DNA of 39,228 nt from Chloroflexota bacterium (GCA_009840175.1 VXOI01000133.1:1-39228), one strand, 5' to 3'. Shown: positions 1 to 7,979, numbered from the stretch's first letter. Made by a program: numbers and translations. The notes: generated by a model from the sequence alone, not told the origin.

Positions 1-1419
1 CCTCTCCTTCATGGCGTCATCCCAGCCCCGGCGTGTTGCGAATCTGGCGATAAATTCATTGAGGTCCGGCAGGGAGTCTATGTGGAGGTTAGAAGTGAAG
101 CGCATCCGGCGCGGATTGGTGAACTCCAGATACAGGATCATGACAACCACCGCCAACCCTCCGGTGGTTATGCCGCTCTTGATCAACGCTCCCCATACCG
201 GGCCGGCGCCAGGCAGTGAGAACAGCCCGAACTGGAAGGCTGCGCCAATCCAGAAGCATACCCCAGCCACAAGGACTCTCTGCCGGTTCTGCTCGCTCTG
301 GATGACCGTCCGCGCTCCTTCGACAAACAGGCCACCCGACAGCACGATGAGGTATCCCGCCATCACCGGACCCGGAATGGTGCTGAGCAGCCCAGACACC
401 TTTGGCAGAAGGGCCACCAGGATAAACAGGCCACCCATGCAGTAGCCGACCCTGCGAGCGGCCACGCCGGTCGTCTGGGTGTAGGCGACAGCGCCGGGAT
501 TAATGATGTTGGGCACCGCGCTGGCAAGGCCGGCCAGTACGTTGGACACCCCGGTGCCGGCCAGCGCGCCCTGCACTTGGCGGAAGTCAACGGCCCGCCC
601 GTCACGCCAGGCCACCCGCTGCTGGGTGATGGATTCCCCGTTGGCCTGGATAGAGATAACCACGCCAAGAAACAGGAAGGCGGGCAGGAGCGTCCAGAAG
701 GGGATGCCGAAGTCCAGCCCCAGCCCCGGCCACTGGCTGGGCACTCCGAACCACGGGGCGTCAATGACCCAGCTCGGATCGTAGAAGCCAAACCCGGCCG
801 CGGCGGCGCAGCCGACGATCAGGCCGACTACCGGCCCCCACAGGCGAAGTATCGCCGAGCCTCGAAGTATGAGAGCCGCAATAACACCCAAGGTAATCAG
901 CGCCGTTATTGGCCCTCCCACCGGTTCGTTCGGCACGTCTTGCATCAGGCGAGGCACTACCGAGGCCAGGGTGATGGAAAGTATCATCATCACCGTGCCG
1001 CCCACCGTCGGAGTCACGAGGCGTCGGAGGATGAACAGCCACCTGGAGATGACTAGTTGCAGCACCGCCGATACGATGACCAGCGCGGTCAGCGTGGCAG
1101 GCCCTCCGTCAACCACCGCGGAGATGCAGAACGGTATGGAAAATGCGGCGGTGAACATGGGCAGGACGGCCCCTGCGCCGATGGGGCCAAAGCGGCGCAC
1201 CTGGATGAAGGTGGATATGCCGCAAACCACCAAGGAGGCGAAGACCATCCATACCAGGTAGGAGTCGTCCCTTCCCGACGCCTTTGCCACCACTATCGGA
1301 GTTACCAGCAGGGTGGCAGAGGCTATGAGGCTGAACTGCACCCCGTAGCCGAGAGAGGCCAGTAGAGGCGGGTTCTCGTGGGCTTCGTATCGGGGGTTCT
1401 GAGAAGGTGCTGACGCCAA
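1..1419 (-). CDS. NCS2-family purine/pyrimidine (uracil-xanthine type) permease, 3' end cut off
   Basis: Inner-membrane transporter that would import a nucleobase such as uracil or xanthine by cation symport. I translated this frame by hand because it runs off the window: 473 codons are open with no stop. The protein shows many hydrophobic segments, among them one near IGAGAVLPMFTAAFSIPF and another at PTVGGTVMMILSITLA. The stretch NIINPGAVAYTQTTGVAARRVGYCMG near residue 300 matches the conserved NCS2 region where substrate-binding helices pack. After the last membrane segment a soluble tail begins (DSLPDLNEFIARFATRRGWD), as in permeases with a C-terminal extension. The start is taken as TTG at 1419, because an in-frame stop lies seven codons upstream and GGAG sits six bases before it. 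Substrate cannot be fixed from sequence alone. Confidence 0.82.
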   Translation of the reverse strand, partial: MASAPSQNPRYEAHENPPLLASLGYGVQFSLIASATLLVTPIVVAKASGRDDSYLVWMVFASLVVCGISTFIQVRRFGPIGAGAVLPMFTAAFSIPFCISAVVDGGPATLTALVIVSAVLQLVISRWLFILRRLVTPTVGGTVMMILSITLASVVPRLMQDVPNEPVGGPITALITLGVIAALILRGSAILRLWGPVVGLIVGCAAAAGFGFYDPSWVIDAPWFGVPSQWPGLGLDFGIPFWTLLPAFLFLGVVISIQANGESITQQRVAWRDGRAVDFRQVQGALAGTGVSNVLAGLASAVPNIINPGAVAYTQTTGVAARRVGYCMGGLFILVALLPKVSGLLSTIPGPVMAGYLIVLSGGLFVEGARTVIQSEQNRQRVLVAGVCFWIGAAFQFGLFSLPGAGPVWGALIKSGITTGGLAVVVMILYLEFTNPRRMRFTSNLHIDSLPDLNEFIARFATRRGWDDAMKER

Positions 1420-1507
1420 GTTGGTCTCCCGCGTTCAATCACGCAGTATGCTGGAAGCACTGTACACGATACCACAATAAGACTTGCGACTGGCCTCTGA
1501 GACTGAG

Positions 1508-2329
1508 CTAGGCGCGTTTCTCAAGGCTGACCCGGTAGAGGTCATAAGCGGTGCTGATGGGCCCGGGGTAGTGACGGGCGGCGTCTTCCAGCAAGGGAGT
1601 CGGGTCTTCGTGGAAGAAGTTGTCAATGTGGGTGATAATCAGCTTCTTCGCTGATGATTGTTCCGCAGACCGCGCCGCATCCCCGGATGTTGCGTGGAGA
1701 CGGCCATGCGCCATCTCCACCGCCTCGTCCGTGTACAAGGCTTCGTGTATCAGCAAGTCAGCACCCTGGGATGCTTCCACCAAACCCCGGCTGTACATGG
1801 TATCGCCGGAGAATACGACCGTCAGCCCGCCCGACTCAATGCGCCAGCCCACCGAACCGGGAATGTGGTCAACGTCGAAAGACCAGGCAACGGTCTGCGG
1901 TCCCAGTTCCAGCTTGCGGCCCGGCGAGATCTCCTGCCATCGCATGACCTGCTTGCCGCTGTGGTTGTAGGCTGCGCCGTCTCGAATATCGGGAACCTTT
2001 CCCGCCACAGCCGCTTTCCGAAGGCCCTCGAGGGCCAGGGAACTGCCGTATATGGAGAGGGGTGTCTCGTCCGGTGTCTCGCGGGAGCGATTGCCCTGGA
2101 CAAACATCAGTCCCGAAAGGTGATCCTGGTGGTCGTGGGAGAGCAGCACGTGGTCGTAGTCCCTAGCCCGGATGCCGACCGCCTCGCCGTTGCGGAGCGC
2201 CGAGTTGCCGGAACTGCCGTCCAGCAGCAGTGTGGTGCCGTCGGGGCAGCGCAGGGCGATGGCTGTGTGGGCGCGAGTAGTGGATAGCCCCGCGCCGGTG
2301 CCAAGAAAGATGATCTCCAATTCATTCAT
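1508..2329 (-). CDS. RNase Z-like MBL-fold metallo-hydrolase (second of tandem pair)
   Basis: A 273-residue metallo-beta-lactamase-fold hydrolase of the RNase Z / ElaC-like branch. It opens with the beta-strand and loop IIFLGTGAGLSTTRAHTA. The metal-binding motif HxHxDH is intact as SHDHQDH (His65, His67, Asp69, His70). Further ligands are likely in FSGDT, LLIHEAL and the final ITHID. The ATG overlaps the stop of the upstream paralogue by four bases (ATGA), so the two are almost certainly co-translated. RNase Z proteins use this scaffold to cut tRNA 3' trailers, but the flexible exosite arm of true RNase Z is not obvious here. A general phosphodiesterase or other esterase activity is equally possible. 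The family call is secure, the substrate is not. Confidence 0.85.
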   Translation of the reverse strand: MNELEIIFLGTGAGLSTTRAHTAIALRCPDGTTLLLDGSSGNSALRNGEAVGIRARDYDHVLLSHDHQDHLSGLMFVQGNRSRETPDETPLSIYGSSLALEGLRKAAVAGKVPDIRDGAAYNHSGKQVMRWQEISPGRKLELGPQTVAWSFDVDHIPGSVGWRIESGGLTVVFSGDTMYSRGLVEASQGADLLIHEALYTDEAVEMAHGRLHATSGDAARSAEQSSAKKLIITHIDNFFHEDPTPLLEDAARHYPGPISTAYDLYRVSLEKRA

Positions 2330-3132
2330 CCCAGTGTAATCTGTTGGCAGTCCTGGGCGATGGTGATGGGGCCAGTGTAGTGTTGAGCGGCCTCCACTCC
2401 CAGCGGGTCGGGATCGGCGTGAAAAGCGTCGGTGAGGTGAGTCAGTACAAGGCTGGCGACCCCGGCCTCAGCCGCCACCTGTCCGGCTTCGCCCCCAGTA
2501 CAGTGTCCGGCATTGCTTGCCAGCACGGTATCGCCGACACAGAACGCTTCATGTATCAGCAGGTCTGCGCCCTCGGATGCCCTGGCGACTTCGGGACTGT
2601 ACCTGGTGTCGCCGGAGAACACGACAGCCATGCCGTCGCATTCCACGCGCCAGCCTGAAGCGCCAGTGATATGGTCGGCTGGGAAGTGCCAGGCCGTCGT
2701 CCTAGGCCCCAGTTCGATGACGTGACCCGACGGCGAGGGTTTCCAATGGAGAAACTCCCGGCCCTCAAGGTTGCGTCCGTAATCGCCCGAAATATCCCAG
2801 ATATTGAGGCGGGTGGCCAGGCAATGCCGCTTCAGACCTTCCAATGCCTCGTGGGAAGCGTGTACCCTGAGCGGGTCGCAGTTGCCGCCGAACAGGGCGC
2901 GGTCGAACTGCACGAAGTCTATCCCGGCCATGTGGTCGGGGTGGTCGTGAGAGAGCAGCAAGTCGTCGAACTCGCGGAGGTTGAGGCCCACGGCGTTGGC
3001 ATGGCGCAACACGGAATTGCCGGAGCTGGCATCCAGCAGCAACTTGGTCCCGTCGGGGCACTCGAGAGCCATGCCGGTGTGCGCCCTTAGTGTCGAGCTG
3101 CCTGCCCCAGTGCCGAGAAAGGTGATTCGCAT
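2326..3132 (-). CDS. RNase Z-like MBL-fold metallo-hydrolase (first of tandem pair)
   Basis: Paralogue of the next gene downstream; both begin with the same TFLGTGAGSSTLRAHT-type block. The zinc motif is SHDHPDH (His62, His64, Asp66, His67). Later FSGDTRYSPEVARASEGADL, LLIHEAF and the closing LVLTHL supply the other expected ligands. An ATG 33 bases further upstream is also open, but the start at 3132 is preferred. It has GAGGGAG nine bases upstream, it aligns with the start of the paralogue, and it leaves 17 bases after the preceding stop instead of overlapping it. Its stop overlaps the next start by four bases. Substrate unknown: RNA processing or small-molecule phosphodiester/ester hydrolysis are both compatible with the fold. 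Confidence 0.85.
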   Translation of the reverse strand: MRITFLGTGAGSSTLRAHTGMALECPDGTKLLLDASSGNSVLRHANAVGLNLREFDDLLLSHDHPDHMAGIDFVQFDRALFGGNCDPLRVHASHEALEGLKRHCLATRLNIWDISGDYGRNLEGREFLHWKPSPSGHVIELGPRTTAWHFPADHITGASGWRVECDGMAVVFSGDTRYSPEVARASEGADLLIHEAFCVGDTVLASNAGHCTGGEAGQVAAEAGVASLVLTHLTDAFHADPDPLGVEAAQHYTGPITIAQDCQQITLG

Positions 3133-3149
3133 TTCGGTAATCTCCCTCG

Positions 3150-3548
3150 TCAGGCGTCCGGCCATCCAGCGACGGTCTCGATGAAATCGTCGAGTTCTTC
3201 GAGGTGAGTCGGCATATCGTCGAAGTCAACGATGCCCCCGTAGTAGCCGTCAACGTGGAAAGTCAGGCGCATCTCGTTGAATTGTTTTTTCATGTCCTGT
3301 TCCATGTGCCTGCCGGTCATGAACCGCCAGCCCCGGTCGGTTGCGGGCAGTTCTGCTTCCGGTACGCCGCATGACAGAAAGTAGGCATGGGCCGTTTCAA
3401 GTACGGCGAGCCAGCCCTTGCCGCAGGCGTTCTGTAGCCCAATTACCGCTTCGCGGCCCTTGGCTTCCTCGGCGCGGGCGAATTCTTCGCGGGCGGCTTT
3501 GGCGTACTCACGGGCGCGTTGCAGCCGGTTGTCTGCTGTCGTGGTCAT
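3150..3548 (-). CDS. small helical protein, possibly HEPN-like; function unknown
   Basis: A 132-residue soluble protein with no family I can name firmly. The first 50 residues are strongly helical and charged (RAREYAKAAREEFARAEEAK). A hydrophobic helix follows (GWLAVLETAHAYFLSCGV), then a predicted turn and a C-terminal acidic helix (HLEELDDFIETVAGW). The order of helices resembles compact HEPN / PaREP1-type bundles, but the RxxxxH signature of HEPN nucleases is not seen. It lies 17 bases before the first metallo-hydrolase, on the same strand, so it is probably co-transcribed with the MBL pair. A copy of the dispersed hairpin repeat ends immediately upstream of the ATG, and the only purine-rich stretch near the start comes from that repeat. 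Confidence 0.6.
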   Translation of the reverse strand: MTTTADNRLQRAREYAKAAREEFARAEEAKGREAVIGLQNACGKGWLAVLETAHAYFLSCGVPEAELPATDRGWRFMTGRHMEQDMKKQFNEMRLTFHVDGYYGGIVDFDDMPTHLEELDDFIETVAGWPDA

Positions 3549-3550
3549 TT

Positions 3551-3590
3551 CTCCCCCACCCTAACCCTCCTCCGCTGGGGGAGGGAATTT
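3551..3590 (+). repeat. dispersed hairpin repeat, copy 1
   Basis: Copy of the family CCCTCACCCTAACCCTCTCC followed by a short loop and GGGAGAGGGAATT. Here it is diverged (CTCCTCCGCTGGGGGAGG). It occupies the gap between the bicupin gene and the small helical-protein gene. The CCCTCxCCC...GGGxGAGGG arms can pair in RNA. Confidence 0.8.
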
Positions 3591-3598
3591 GCGGCGCG

Positions 3599-4672
3599 CT
3601 AGACTGCTCTTTGATGCCCGTCCGGGTGGGGCTGCTCGCGCAGCAGGCTGAGGGCCTTCAGCACCGGCGCTTCGGTGAAGCTGAACAGCACGGCCGGTTC
3701 GGTGTTCGAGGCGTTGGCGTGTTCGTGGTAGTTCCAGCCGGGGACGGCGAAGACGTCCTTGTCTTCCCACTCCAGGGTCTCGCCGTTGACCACCGAGCGG
3801 CCGCGTCCCTGCACCACGTGGTAGATGGCTCCAGCAGTGTGGCGATGGGCCTTGGTGGCCTCGCCGGGGCGCAGCACCTGGATGTGGCAGGCGATGGTGG
3901 GCATTACCGGGCCGCCGGTGTTGGGGTTGGTGTACTCCATGATGACGCCGTCGAAGGGGCTGCCGTCCACTTCCGGGGCGAGGCGTTGCAGCGTTTCCCA
4001 GGTCTGCGACCACGGGTAGTGCAGCAGCGGTGAGTGAGCCGCGCCGCTGGTTTCCCACGTAGGGCGAAGGGTGCCCGCGCCGTAGCGCGTCAGCGATGAG
4101 TCGGTGGGTTCGGTGACCGGCTGGACGTCTTCGGGGTATGGCTCGTAATACACCCCCTCCAGCATATGCACCAGCGGAATGTCCAGCCCGTCCAGCCAGA
4201 TGATGGGGTCATCGGTGTCGTTGGCGTGGTCGTGCCAGGTCCAGTTGGGGGTCAGAACAAGGTCGCCCGGGAACATCGGGATGCGGTCGCCGTTGACCGT
4301 GGTGGAGCCGCCTTGGCTGTCAATGATGAAACGCAACGCCGCCGGGGTGTGACGGTGAGCGCGGGCCGCTTCGCCGGGCATGACGATTTGCAGTCCGGCA
4401 AACATCGAGTTGGTGGTGGCGATGCGGTTCAGGCCGGGGTTGAGCAGCATCAGGACGCGGCGCTCGGCGTCGGCGGTGCCGATGAGGTCGCCGGCACGCA
4501 ACGCCTGGGGCTGGAGGTCCCGCCACCGCCACAGGAAGGGCATGGCCTTGCTCTTCGGTTCGGCGACCAGCGCCTCTTCCTGCACCAGCCACAGGGGCGA
4601 AGTGCCGATTCCCCGCAGGTCATCGTAAAAGCGTTCGAGGGTTTCCGCTGTTGCCGCCGAACTCGATAGCAT
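3599..4672 (-). CDS. bicupin dioxygenase, gentisate 1,2-dioxygenase-like
   Basis: Predicted cytosolic Fe(II) ring-cleaving dioxygenase of 357 residues, the usual length for gentisate 1,2-dioxygenase, which opens gentisate to maleylpyruvate. Two cupin domains are visible. The first, about residues 100-150, contains AHRHTPAALRFIID and PNWTWHDHAN. The second, about residues 270-320, contains AHRHTAGAIYHVV and PGWNYHEHAN. Both keep the HxH and distal His metal ligands, whereas many bicupins keep only one active site. Phrases such as PTIACHIQVLRPGE and HVVQGRGRSVVNGE are typical of the gentisate/1-hydroxy-2-naphthoate/salicylate dioxygenase group. GGGAGG lies just before the ATG. No maleylpyruvate isomerase or hydrolase is adjacent, so the exact aromatic substrate is open. 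Confidence 0.82.
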   Translation of the reverse strand: MLSSSAATAETLERFYDDLRGIGTSPLWLVQEEALVAEPKSKAMPFLWRWRDLQPQALRAGDLIGTADAERRVLMLLNPGLNRIATTNSMFAGLQIVMPGEAARAHRHTPAALRFIIDSQGGSTTVNGDRIPMFPGDLVLTPNWTWHDHANDTDDPIIWLDGLDIPLVHMLEGVYYEPYPEDVQPVTEPTDSSLTRYGAGTLRPTWETSGAAHSPLLHYPWSQTWETLQRLAPEVDGSPFDGVIMEYTNPNTGGPVMPTIACHIQVLRPGEATKAHRHTAGAIYHVVQGRGRSVVNGETLEWEDKDVFAVPGWNYHEHANASNTEPAVLFSFTEAPVLKALSLLREQPHPDGHQRAV

Positions 4673-4717
4673 CGTTGGCCTCCCGAGAATCTTGGATTGC
4701 GAGTTGCTGGGGATTCG

Positions 4718-4761
4718 CCCTCACCCTAACCCTAACCCTCTCCCAGAGGGAGAGGGAATTT
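4718..4761 (+). repeat. dispersed hairpin repeat, copy 2
   Basis: Intergenic copy between the translin gene and the bicupin gene. The CCCTAA unit is present twice in tandem, then CCCTCTCCCAGAGGGAGAGGG can fold as a hairpin. Same orientation as copies 1, 3, 4, 5 and 6. Confidence 0.85.
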
Positions 4762-4774
4762 AGCAGGATGCGAT

Positions 4775-5422
4775 TCATGCGTTCCGTTGCCCCTGCCACG
4801 CCGCCAGTTGCGATTCCAGGGCGCGCTGGCGAAGGGCGATGGTCAGGTCGCCGCGGGTGCGTTCCAGCACGGCGCGCATGGCGTCGGTGGTGTGGCGCAG
4901 TCCGCCGGTTACGGCTTCGGGGAAGTCCACGGTGACCAGCACGCCGTAGATTTCGTCCATGACTTCCATCAGTTCTTCGCAGCGTTCCACGTTGTCGCGG
5001 CGCAGGGAGTCGAGGATGTAGCGGCGCAGCTCTCCGATGACCTCGGCCATGCCGTTGAGGTAGGCAGACGGGTCTATGCCAAGCTGTTCTGCTGACGGAA
5101 TGTCGTTGCCGGAGATGACCGCTAGAGTAACATTGGCCTCGGTGAACTCCTTCCGGGCATCGTTCAGAAAGCCGGCGTTGTATATCGAAGGGTTGCTGGC
5201 CCTGATGTGCTCGGCATCCTGCAGGCGAGTTTCGGCAGTGCCGATGAGTCGGCGCGCTTCGTCGAAGTCGGAGCGGTGGACGGCGCGGATGGCGTTGGCC
5301 GACGAGCGAATCACCTCGCGGGACACGGACAGCCCCACTTCGCGGTCGCTGTTGCGGCTGGTTAGCTGCTCGATGGCGCGGTTGCCGATGTCGGACAGGT
5401 CGGCGCTGTATCGTGAGGGCAT
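4775..5422 (-). CDS. translin-family (TRAX-like) RNA/DNA-binding protein
   Basis: A 215-residue all-helical protein of the translin superfamily, whose eukaryotic members form octameric single-stranded nucleic acid-binding shells and, with TRAX, the C3PO RNase. Prokaryotic members are often mislabelled as haloacid dehalogenases. Recognisable blocks are SREVIRSSANAIRAVHRSDF (residues 32-51), YNAGFLNDARKEFTEANV (about 82-99), MAEVIGELRRYILDSLRRDN, and near the end ERTRGDLTIALRQRALE. The last block is very characteristic of bacterial and archaeal translins. No transmembrane or signal segment. The ATG shares one base with the stop of thiE (TGATG), so translation is coupled. Function in bacteria is not established; a role as an RNA-binding or RNA-cutting shell is inferred from the family. 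Confidence 0.85.
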   Translation of the reverse strand: MPSRYSADLSDIGNRAIEQLTSRNSDREVGLSVSREVIRSSANAIRAVHRSDFDEARRLIGTAETRLQDAEHIRASNPSIYNAGFLNDARKEFTEANVTLAVISGNDIPSAEQLGIDPSAYLNGMAEVIGELRRYILDSLRRDNVERCEELMEVMDEIYGVLVTVDFPEAVTGGLRHTTDAMRAVLERTRGDLTIALRQRALESQLAAWQGQRNA

Positions 5423-6387
5423 CAGACACGACCTCCTGCTGCCTCGATGGCCGCTGTCATCTGGGCTGCCGCCGCTTCCGGCTCGTCGGCAGAGCCGACA
5501 GCCGCGGTTACGCAGATGGCGTCCGCGCCCGCTTCCACCACCGGGGCCACGTTGCTGAGGTTGATGCCGCCGATGGCGACGAGAGGCGTATCTCCGGCGA
5601 TGCTCTTGGCCTCCCGCACCCGCTCCGGCCCCTGGGGGTTGCGAGCGACGCCCTTGCTGGTGGTGGCGTAGATTGCGCCGAAAGCGACGTGGTCTGCGCC
5701 CATTTCCTTGGACTCCGCCAACTGCTCGTACTCGCGGTTGGAGCGCCCCAACACCTGATGCGGCGCGAGAATCCGCCGCGCCTGGGCCACTGGCAGGTCG
5801 GTCTGGCCGACGTGCAGCCCCCCGGAACCGACTGCCGCCGCGACGTCGGCGTGGTCGTTGATGATGAGCAGTGCCTCATTGCGCTGGCAGAGGTCCTGCA
5901 AGGCCATCGCCAGCGGCAGCGACTCGCCCTTGTCGCGCAGCTTGTCGCGCAGTTGCAGCATCCGCGCCCCCCCGTTGACGGCGGCAACGGCGATGTCCAG
6001 CGGGTCGCGCCCTCCGGTCACCTGCGGGTCTATGATGACGTACAGGCCCCGCACTTGATCGGCCTTTTCCCTGCGAATTGCCGCTCCGACTTGCGACGAC
6101 AGTTCGCCGAGGGCGTAGCGGACGCGCCCGGCGATCTCCCAGGGTAGAGGGCTGGACGATTCGTTGGCTTCAAGCTGAGAGAGCAATAGCTGAACCGTGG
6201 CAATCAGGGCCAGCGTCTGCTCGCTGGTCTGAGGAGGCGCTTCTTCTGGTGAATCCAAGGCCAGGGGCGAGGGCAGGGATGGGAGCAGTTCTGACAGCCC
6301 GCGATAGGCGCCGGTTGACGGCGCGGCAGCCAAGGAGCTGAGGCAGTGGTGAATCATCGAATAATTGCTGAGTCCGGTGTCGCTCAC
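5422..6387 (-). CDS. thiE: thiamine-phosphate synthase with extra N-terminal helical region
   Basis: ThiE joins HMP-PP and thiazole phosphate to make thiamine phosphate. The C-terminal TIM barrel starts near residue 113 (GLYVIIDP). It contains ARMLQLRDKLRDKG, ALLIINDHADVAAAVG, GLHVGQTDLP, ADHVAFGAIYATTSKG and LVAIGGI, all in the expected order. The protein is 321 residues, about 100 longer than a plain ThiE. The added N-terminus is helical with a Ser/Pro-rich stretch (LLPSLPSPLALDSPEEAPP). It does not show the NRAREGLRV-type signature of the ThiD2 domain that precedes ThiE in some bacteria. The start is GTG, overlapping the FmdB stop by four bases (GTGA). The gene sits in a tightly coupled run FmdB > ThiE > translin. 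Confidence 0.92.
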   Translation of the reverse strand: MSDTGLSNYSMIHHCLSSLAAAPSTGAYRGLSELLPSLPSPLALDSPEEAPPQTSEQTLALIATVQLLLSQLEANESSSPLPWEIAGRVRYALGELSSQVGAAIRREKADQVRGLYVIIDPQVTGGRDPLDIAVAAVNGGARMLQLRDKLRDKGESLPLAMALQDLCQRNEALLIINDHADVAAAVGSGGLHVGQTDLPVAQARRILAPHQVLGRSNREYEQLAESKEMGADHVAFGAIYATTSKGVARNPQGPERVREAKSIAGDTPLVAIGGINLSNVAPVVEAGADAICVTAAVGSADEPEAAAAQMTAAIEAAGGRV

Positions 6388-6725
6388 AGGTCAAGCCCCT
6401 TGGGAGTCTCGCCCGAGCGGGCGGCGTCTATGTTGTCGCGCACCGACTGGGGCATCTCTACTCCGAATTTCTGGAAGGCGGATTCCACGTTGCGGCCGAT
6501 GTTGCGGGGGTCCTGGTAGTATTCCGGCGAGCGGTGCTCACTGCCGGGCGCGAACTGCTCGTGCACCGAGGCTACCGTCTTGCCCATGGCGAAGGACGAC
6601 ATCCGTCGCGCCATATCGCTGCTGCCGCAGTGGGAGCAGACAGCCGTAACCTCGCTGCTGATGGAGCGGACGAAGAAGGATGACACCTGTCCGCAGTCCT
6701 GGCACCGGTATTCGTATATGGGCAT
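6384..6725 (-). CDS. FmdB-family zinc-ribbon protein (A)
   Basis: A 113-residue protein beginning with the FmdB hallmark MPIYEYRCQDCG, followed by the second cysteine pair CSHCG; together these form a zinc ribbon in the first 40 residues. The rest is low in cysteine and ends with an amphipathic stretch (VESAFQKFGVEMPQSVRDNI). FmdB proteins were named as putative regulators of formamidase/amidase genes, but most members have no assigned role. GGAGG lies a few bases before the ATG. The stop overlaps the GTG start of thiE, so expression is coupled to thiamine synthesis and translin. Confidence 0.88.
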   Translation of the reverse strand: MPIYEYRCQDCGQVSSFFVRSISSEVTAVCSHCGSSDMARRMSSFAMGKTVASVHEQFAPGSEHRSPEYYQDPRNIGRNVESAFQKFGVEMPQSVRDNIDAARSGETPKGLDL

Positions 6726-6773
6726 TTCGCCTCCCCCGGCGATAGTTGTCTAAAAGATTAAACAGAGTTCAGA

Positions 6774-6786
6774 ATTGTTAAACAAT
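6774..6786. promoter_or_regulatory. short palindrome in A/T-rich gap between the two FmdB genes
   Basis: ATTGTT, one base, AACAAT: a perfect 6-bp inverted repeat in an 83-base A/T-rich gap that stands out from the GC-rich surroundings. It could be an operator for the FmdB-thiE-translin run or simply chance; no clear -35/-10 pair was found beside it. Confidence 0.25.
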
Positions 6787-6808
6787 CTCAATGCAGCTCG
6801 CCATGAGA

Positions 6809-7141
6809 TTATTCTGGGTCCTGGCCTGATCCGCCGCCAATCTCCCGGCGCATCCGGTCGAAATCGGGGGTGGTCTGCCCGCCCATCTCCCGCTTGACGC
6901 GGCCCATGTAGCTATCAATGCTGGCCGGGCTGTTCTCGTCCACGTCGCGGGCCGTCTCGCCGCTGGGAACCCAGTTCAGGCTGTCGCCCCACGACGCACG
7001 GAAGGAGAAGGCCGACATCAGCCGCTCCATATCCGTCCCGCCGCACTGGCGGCACTCCACAGTGCTGTCCGCCGACCAACTGTACACCAGCTTGGAGCTG
7101 ACGGCGCTGCAATCCCCGCAACGGTATTCGTAGATAGGCAT
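6809..7141 (-). CDS. FmdB-family zinc-ribbon protein (B)
   Basis: A 110-residue paralogue of the neighbouring FmdB gene, with the same opening (MPIYEYRCGDCS) and second cysteine pair (CRQCGG). The C-terminal half differs, being rich in Arg, Asp and Gly, and ends GGGSGQDPE. No Shine-Dalgarno sequence precedes the ATG. A -10-like TAAAAT (7151-7156, minus strand) lies only nine bases upstream, so the mRNA may be nearly leaderless. The stop is 83 bases before FmdB A. The two genes are probably a tandem duplication of one zinc-ribbon gene; whether they are in one transcript is uncertain because of the A/T-rich gap. Confidence 0.87.
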   Translation of the reverse strand: MPIYEYRCGDCSAVSSKLVYSWSADSTVECRQCGGTDMERLMSAFSFRASWGDSLNWVPSGETARDVDENSPASIDSYMGRVKREMGGQTTPDFDRMRREIGGGSGQDPE

Positions 7142-7278
7142 AGCGCCGGTATTTTAGCACGGCGGGCCGAGTGGCGCAGGGAAGGAATCTGCTAGACTGC
7201 TTATTGGGGATTGGTTGAAGCGTTTGATGATGCGAGCCAAAGTCGGAATCACAGAACCCCTACATAGCGGAGTGAATC

Positions 7279-7872
7279 ATGGCTACTCTGAAACCGCGAA
7301 CGGGAATACAGCTTTCCGTAGAAGAGTTCATGGAATTGCCTGACACATACGACAAGCGGAAGATGGAACTGGACGAGGGAGATCTGTACATAATGCCCCG
7401 GCCACGAATGGGACACCAGTTCTTGCAAATCAGGGTAGTTGGTTACGTAGACAGATACTTGGACGAATTCGACGATCCTCCGGCAGAAGTGTTCCACGAC
7501 GTCATCGTGGCCCTGTCGCTGGAAGACCGCATACTTTTTGCGCCGGACATGGTAATAATCCTGCGCGGCGGGCGGGCTACCGTAACCGACCGCATGGTTG
7601 AGGGCCCGCCGGACATTGTGCTGGAAATTCTTTCCTCCGACCGCCGCCGCGATTTGGTGCGGAAGCGGCAGGTTTACGCCGAAGCGGGCGTCTTGGAATA
7701 CTGGATATTCGACCCGCGCCAGGATACCCCTACCCTGCTGGAACTGCGCGATGGCCAGTACGACGAGCGGGCCGTGCTTATCGCTGACGACACTTTGACC
7801 ACGCCGCTGCTGCCCTGTCTCGCCATCCCGCTGGCCGACGTGTTCCGCCACCGCCGCCGCCCGGCGCAGTGA
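7279..7872 (+). CDS. Uma2-family (DUF820) restriction-endonuclease-fold protein
   Basis: A 197-residue member of the Uma2/DUF820 family, a PD-(D/E)XK nuclease fold that is very abundant in cyanobacteria and Chloroflexota. Typical blocks are SVEEFMELP, the Asp of FAPDMVII, the core PPDIVLEILSSDRRRDLVRK (Glu and the Arg/Lys that follow) and GVLEYWIFDP. The usual early Glu of the family is in KMELDEGDLY. Biological targets of Uma2 proteins are unknown; the multiplicity in some genomes suggests mobile or selfish behaviour but this is not proven. It is divergent from FmdB B and precedes polA on the same strand by 107 bases. A second, distant copy is at 17751. Confidence 0.87.
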   Translation: MATLKPRTGIQLSVEEFMELPDTYDKRKMELDEGDLYIMPRPRMGHQFLQIRVVGYVDRYLDEFDDPPAEVFHDVIVALSLEDRILFAPDMVIILRGGRATVTDRMVEGPPDIVLEILSSDRRRDLVRKRQVYAEAGVLEYWIFDPRQDTPTLLELRDGQYDERAVLIADDTLTTPLLPCLAIPLADVFRHRRRPAQ

Positions 7873-7938
7873 TGGCCGGGCAGCGCGATTGCCCCAACTG
7901 AGCCGGAAGAATAAAACGGCCCGCCCCACCCTCTGCTG

Positions 7939-7944
7939 TATAAT
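7939..7944 (+). promoter_or_regulatory. -10 box of putative polA promoter
   Basis: Perfect TATAAT 35 bases before the polA start codon. No good -35 box is found at 16-18 bases upstream, so this is a partial promoter assignment. Confidence 0.4.
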
Positions 7945-7979
7945 GCGGCCACCCAGCCCATAGCCGCCGAGGTGCCGCC

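Noticed and set aside
4718-4740. CCCTAA tandem units looking like telomere repeats
   Set aside because: Only two units, always as part of the dispersed hairpin repeat in a bacterial gene context.
7142-7278. Possible TPP riboswitch for the FmdB-thiE operon
   Set aside because: No CUGAGA or other THI-box core was found upstream of the minus-strand genes.
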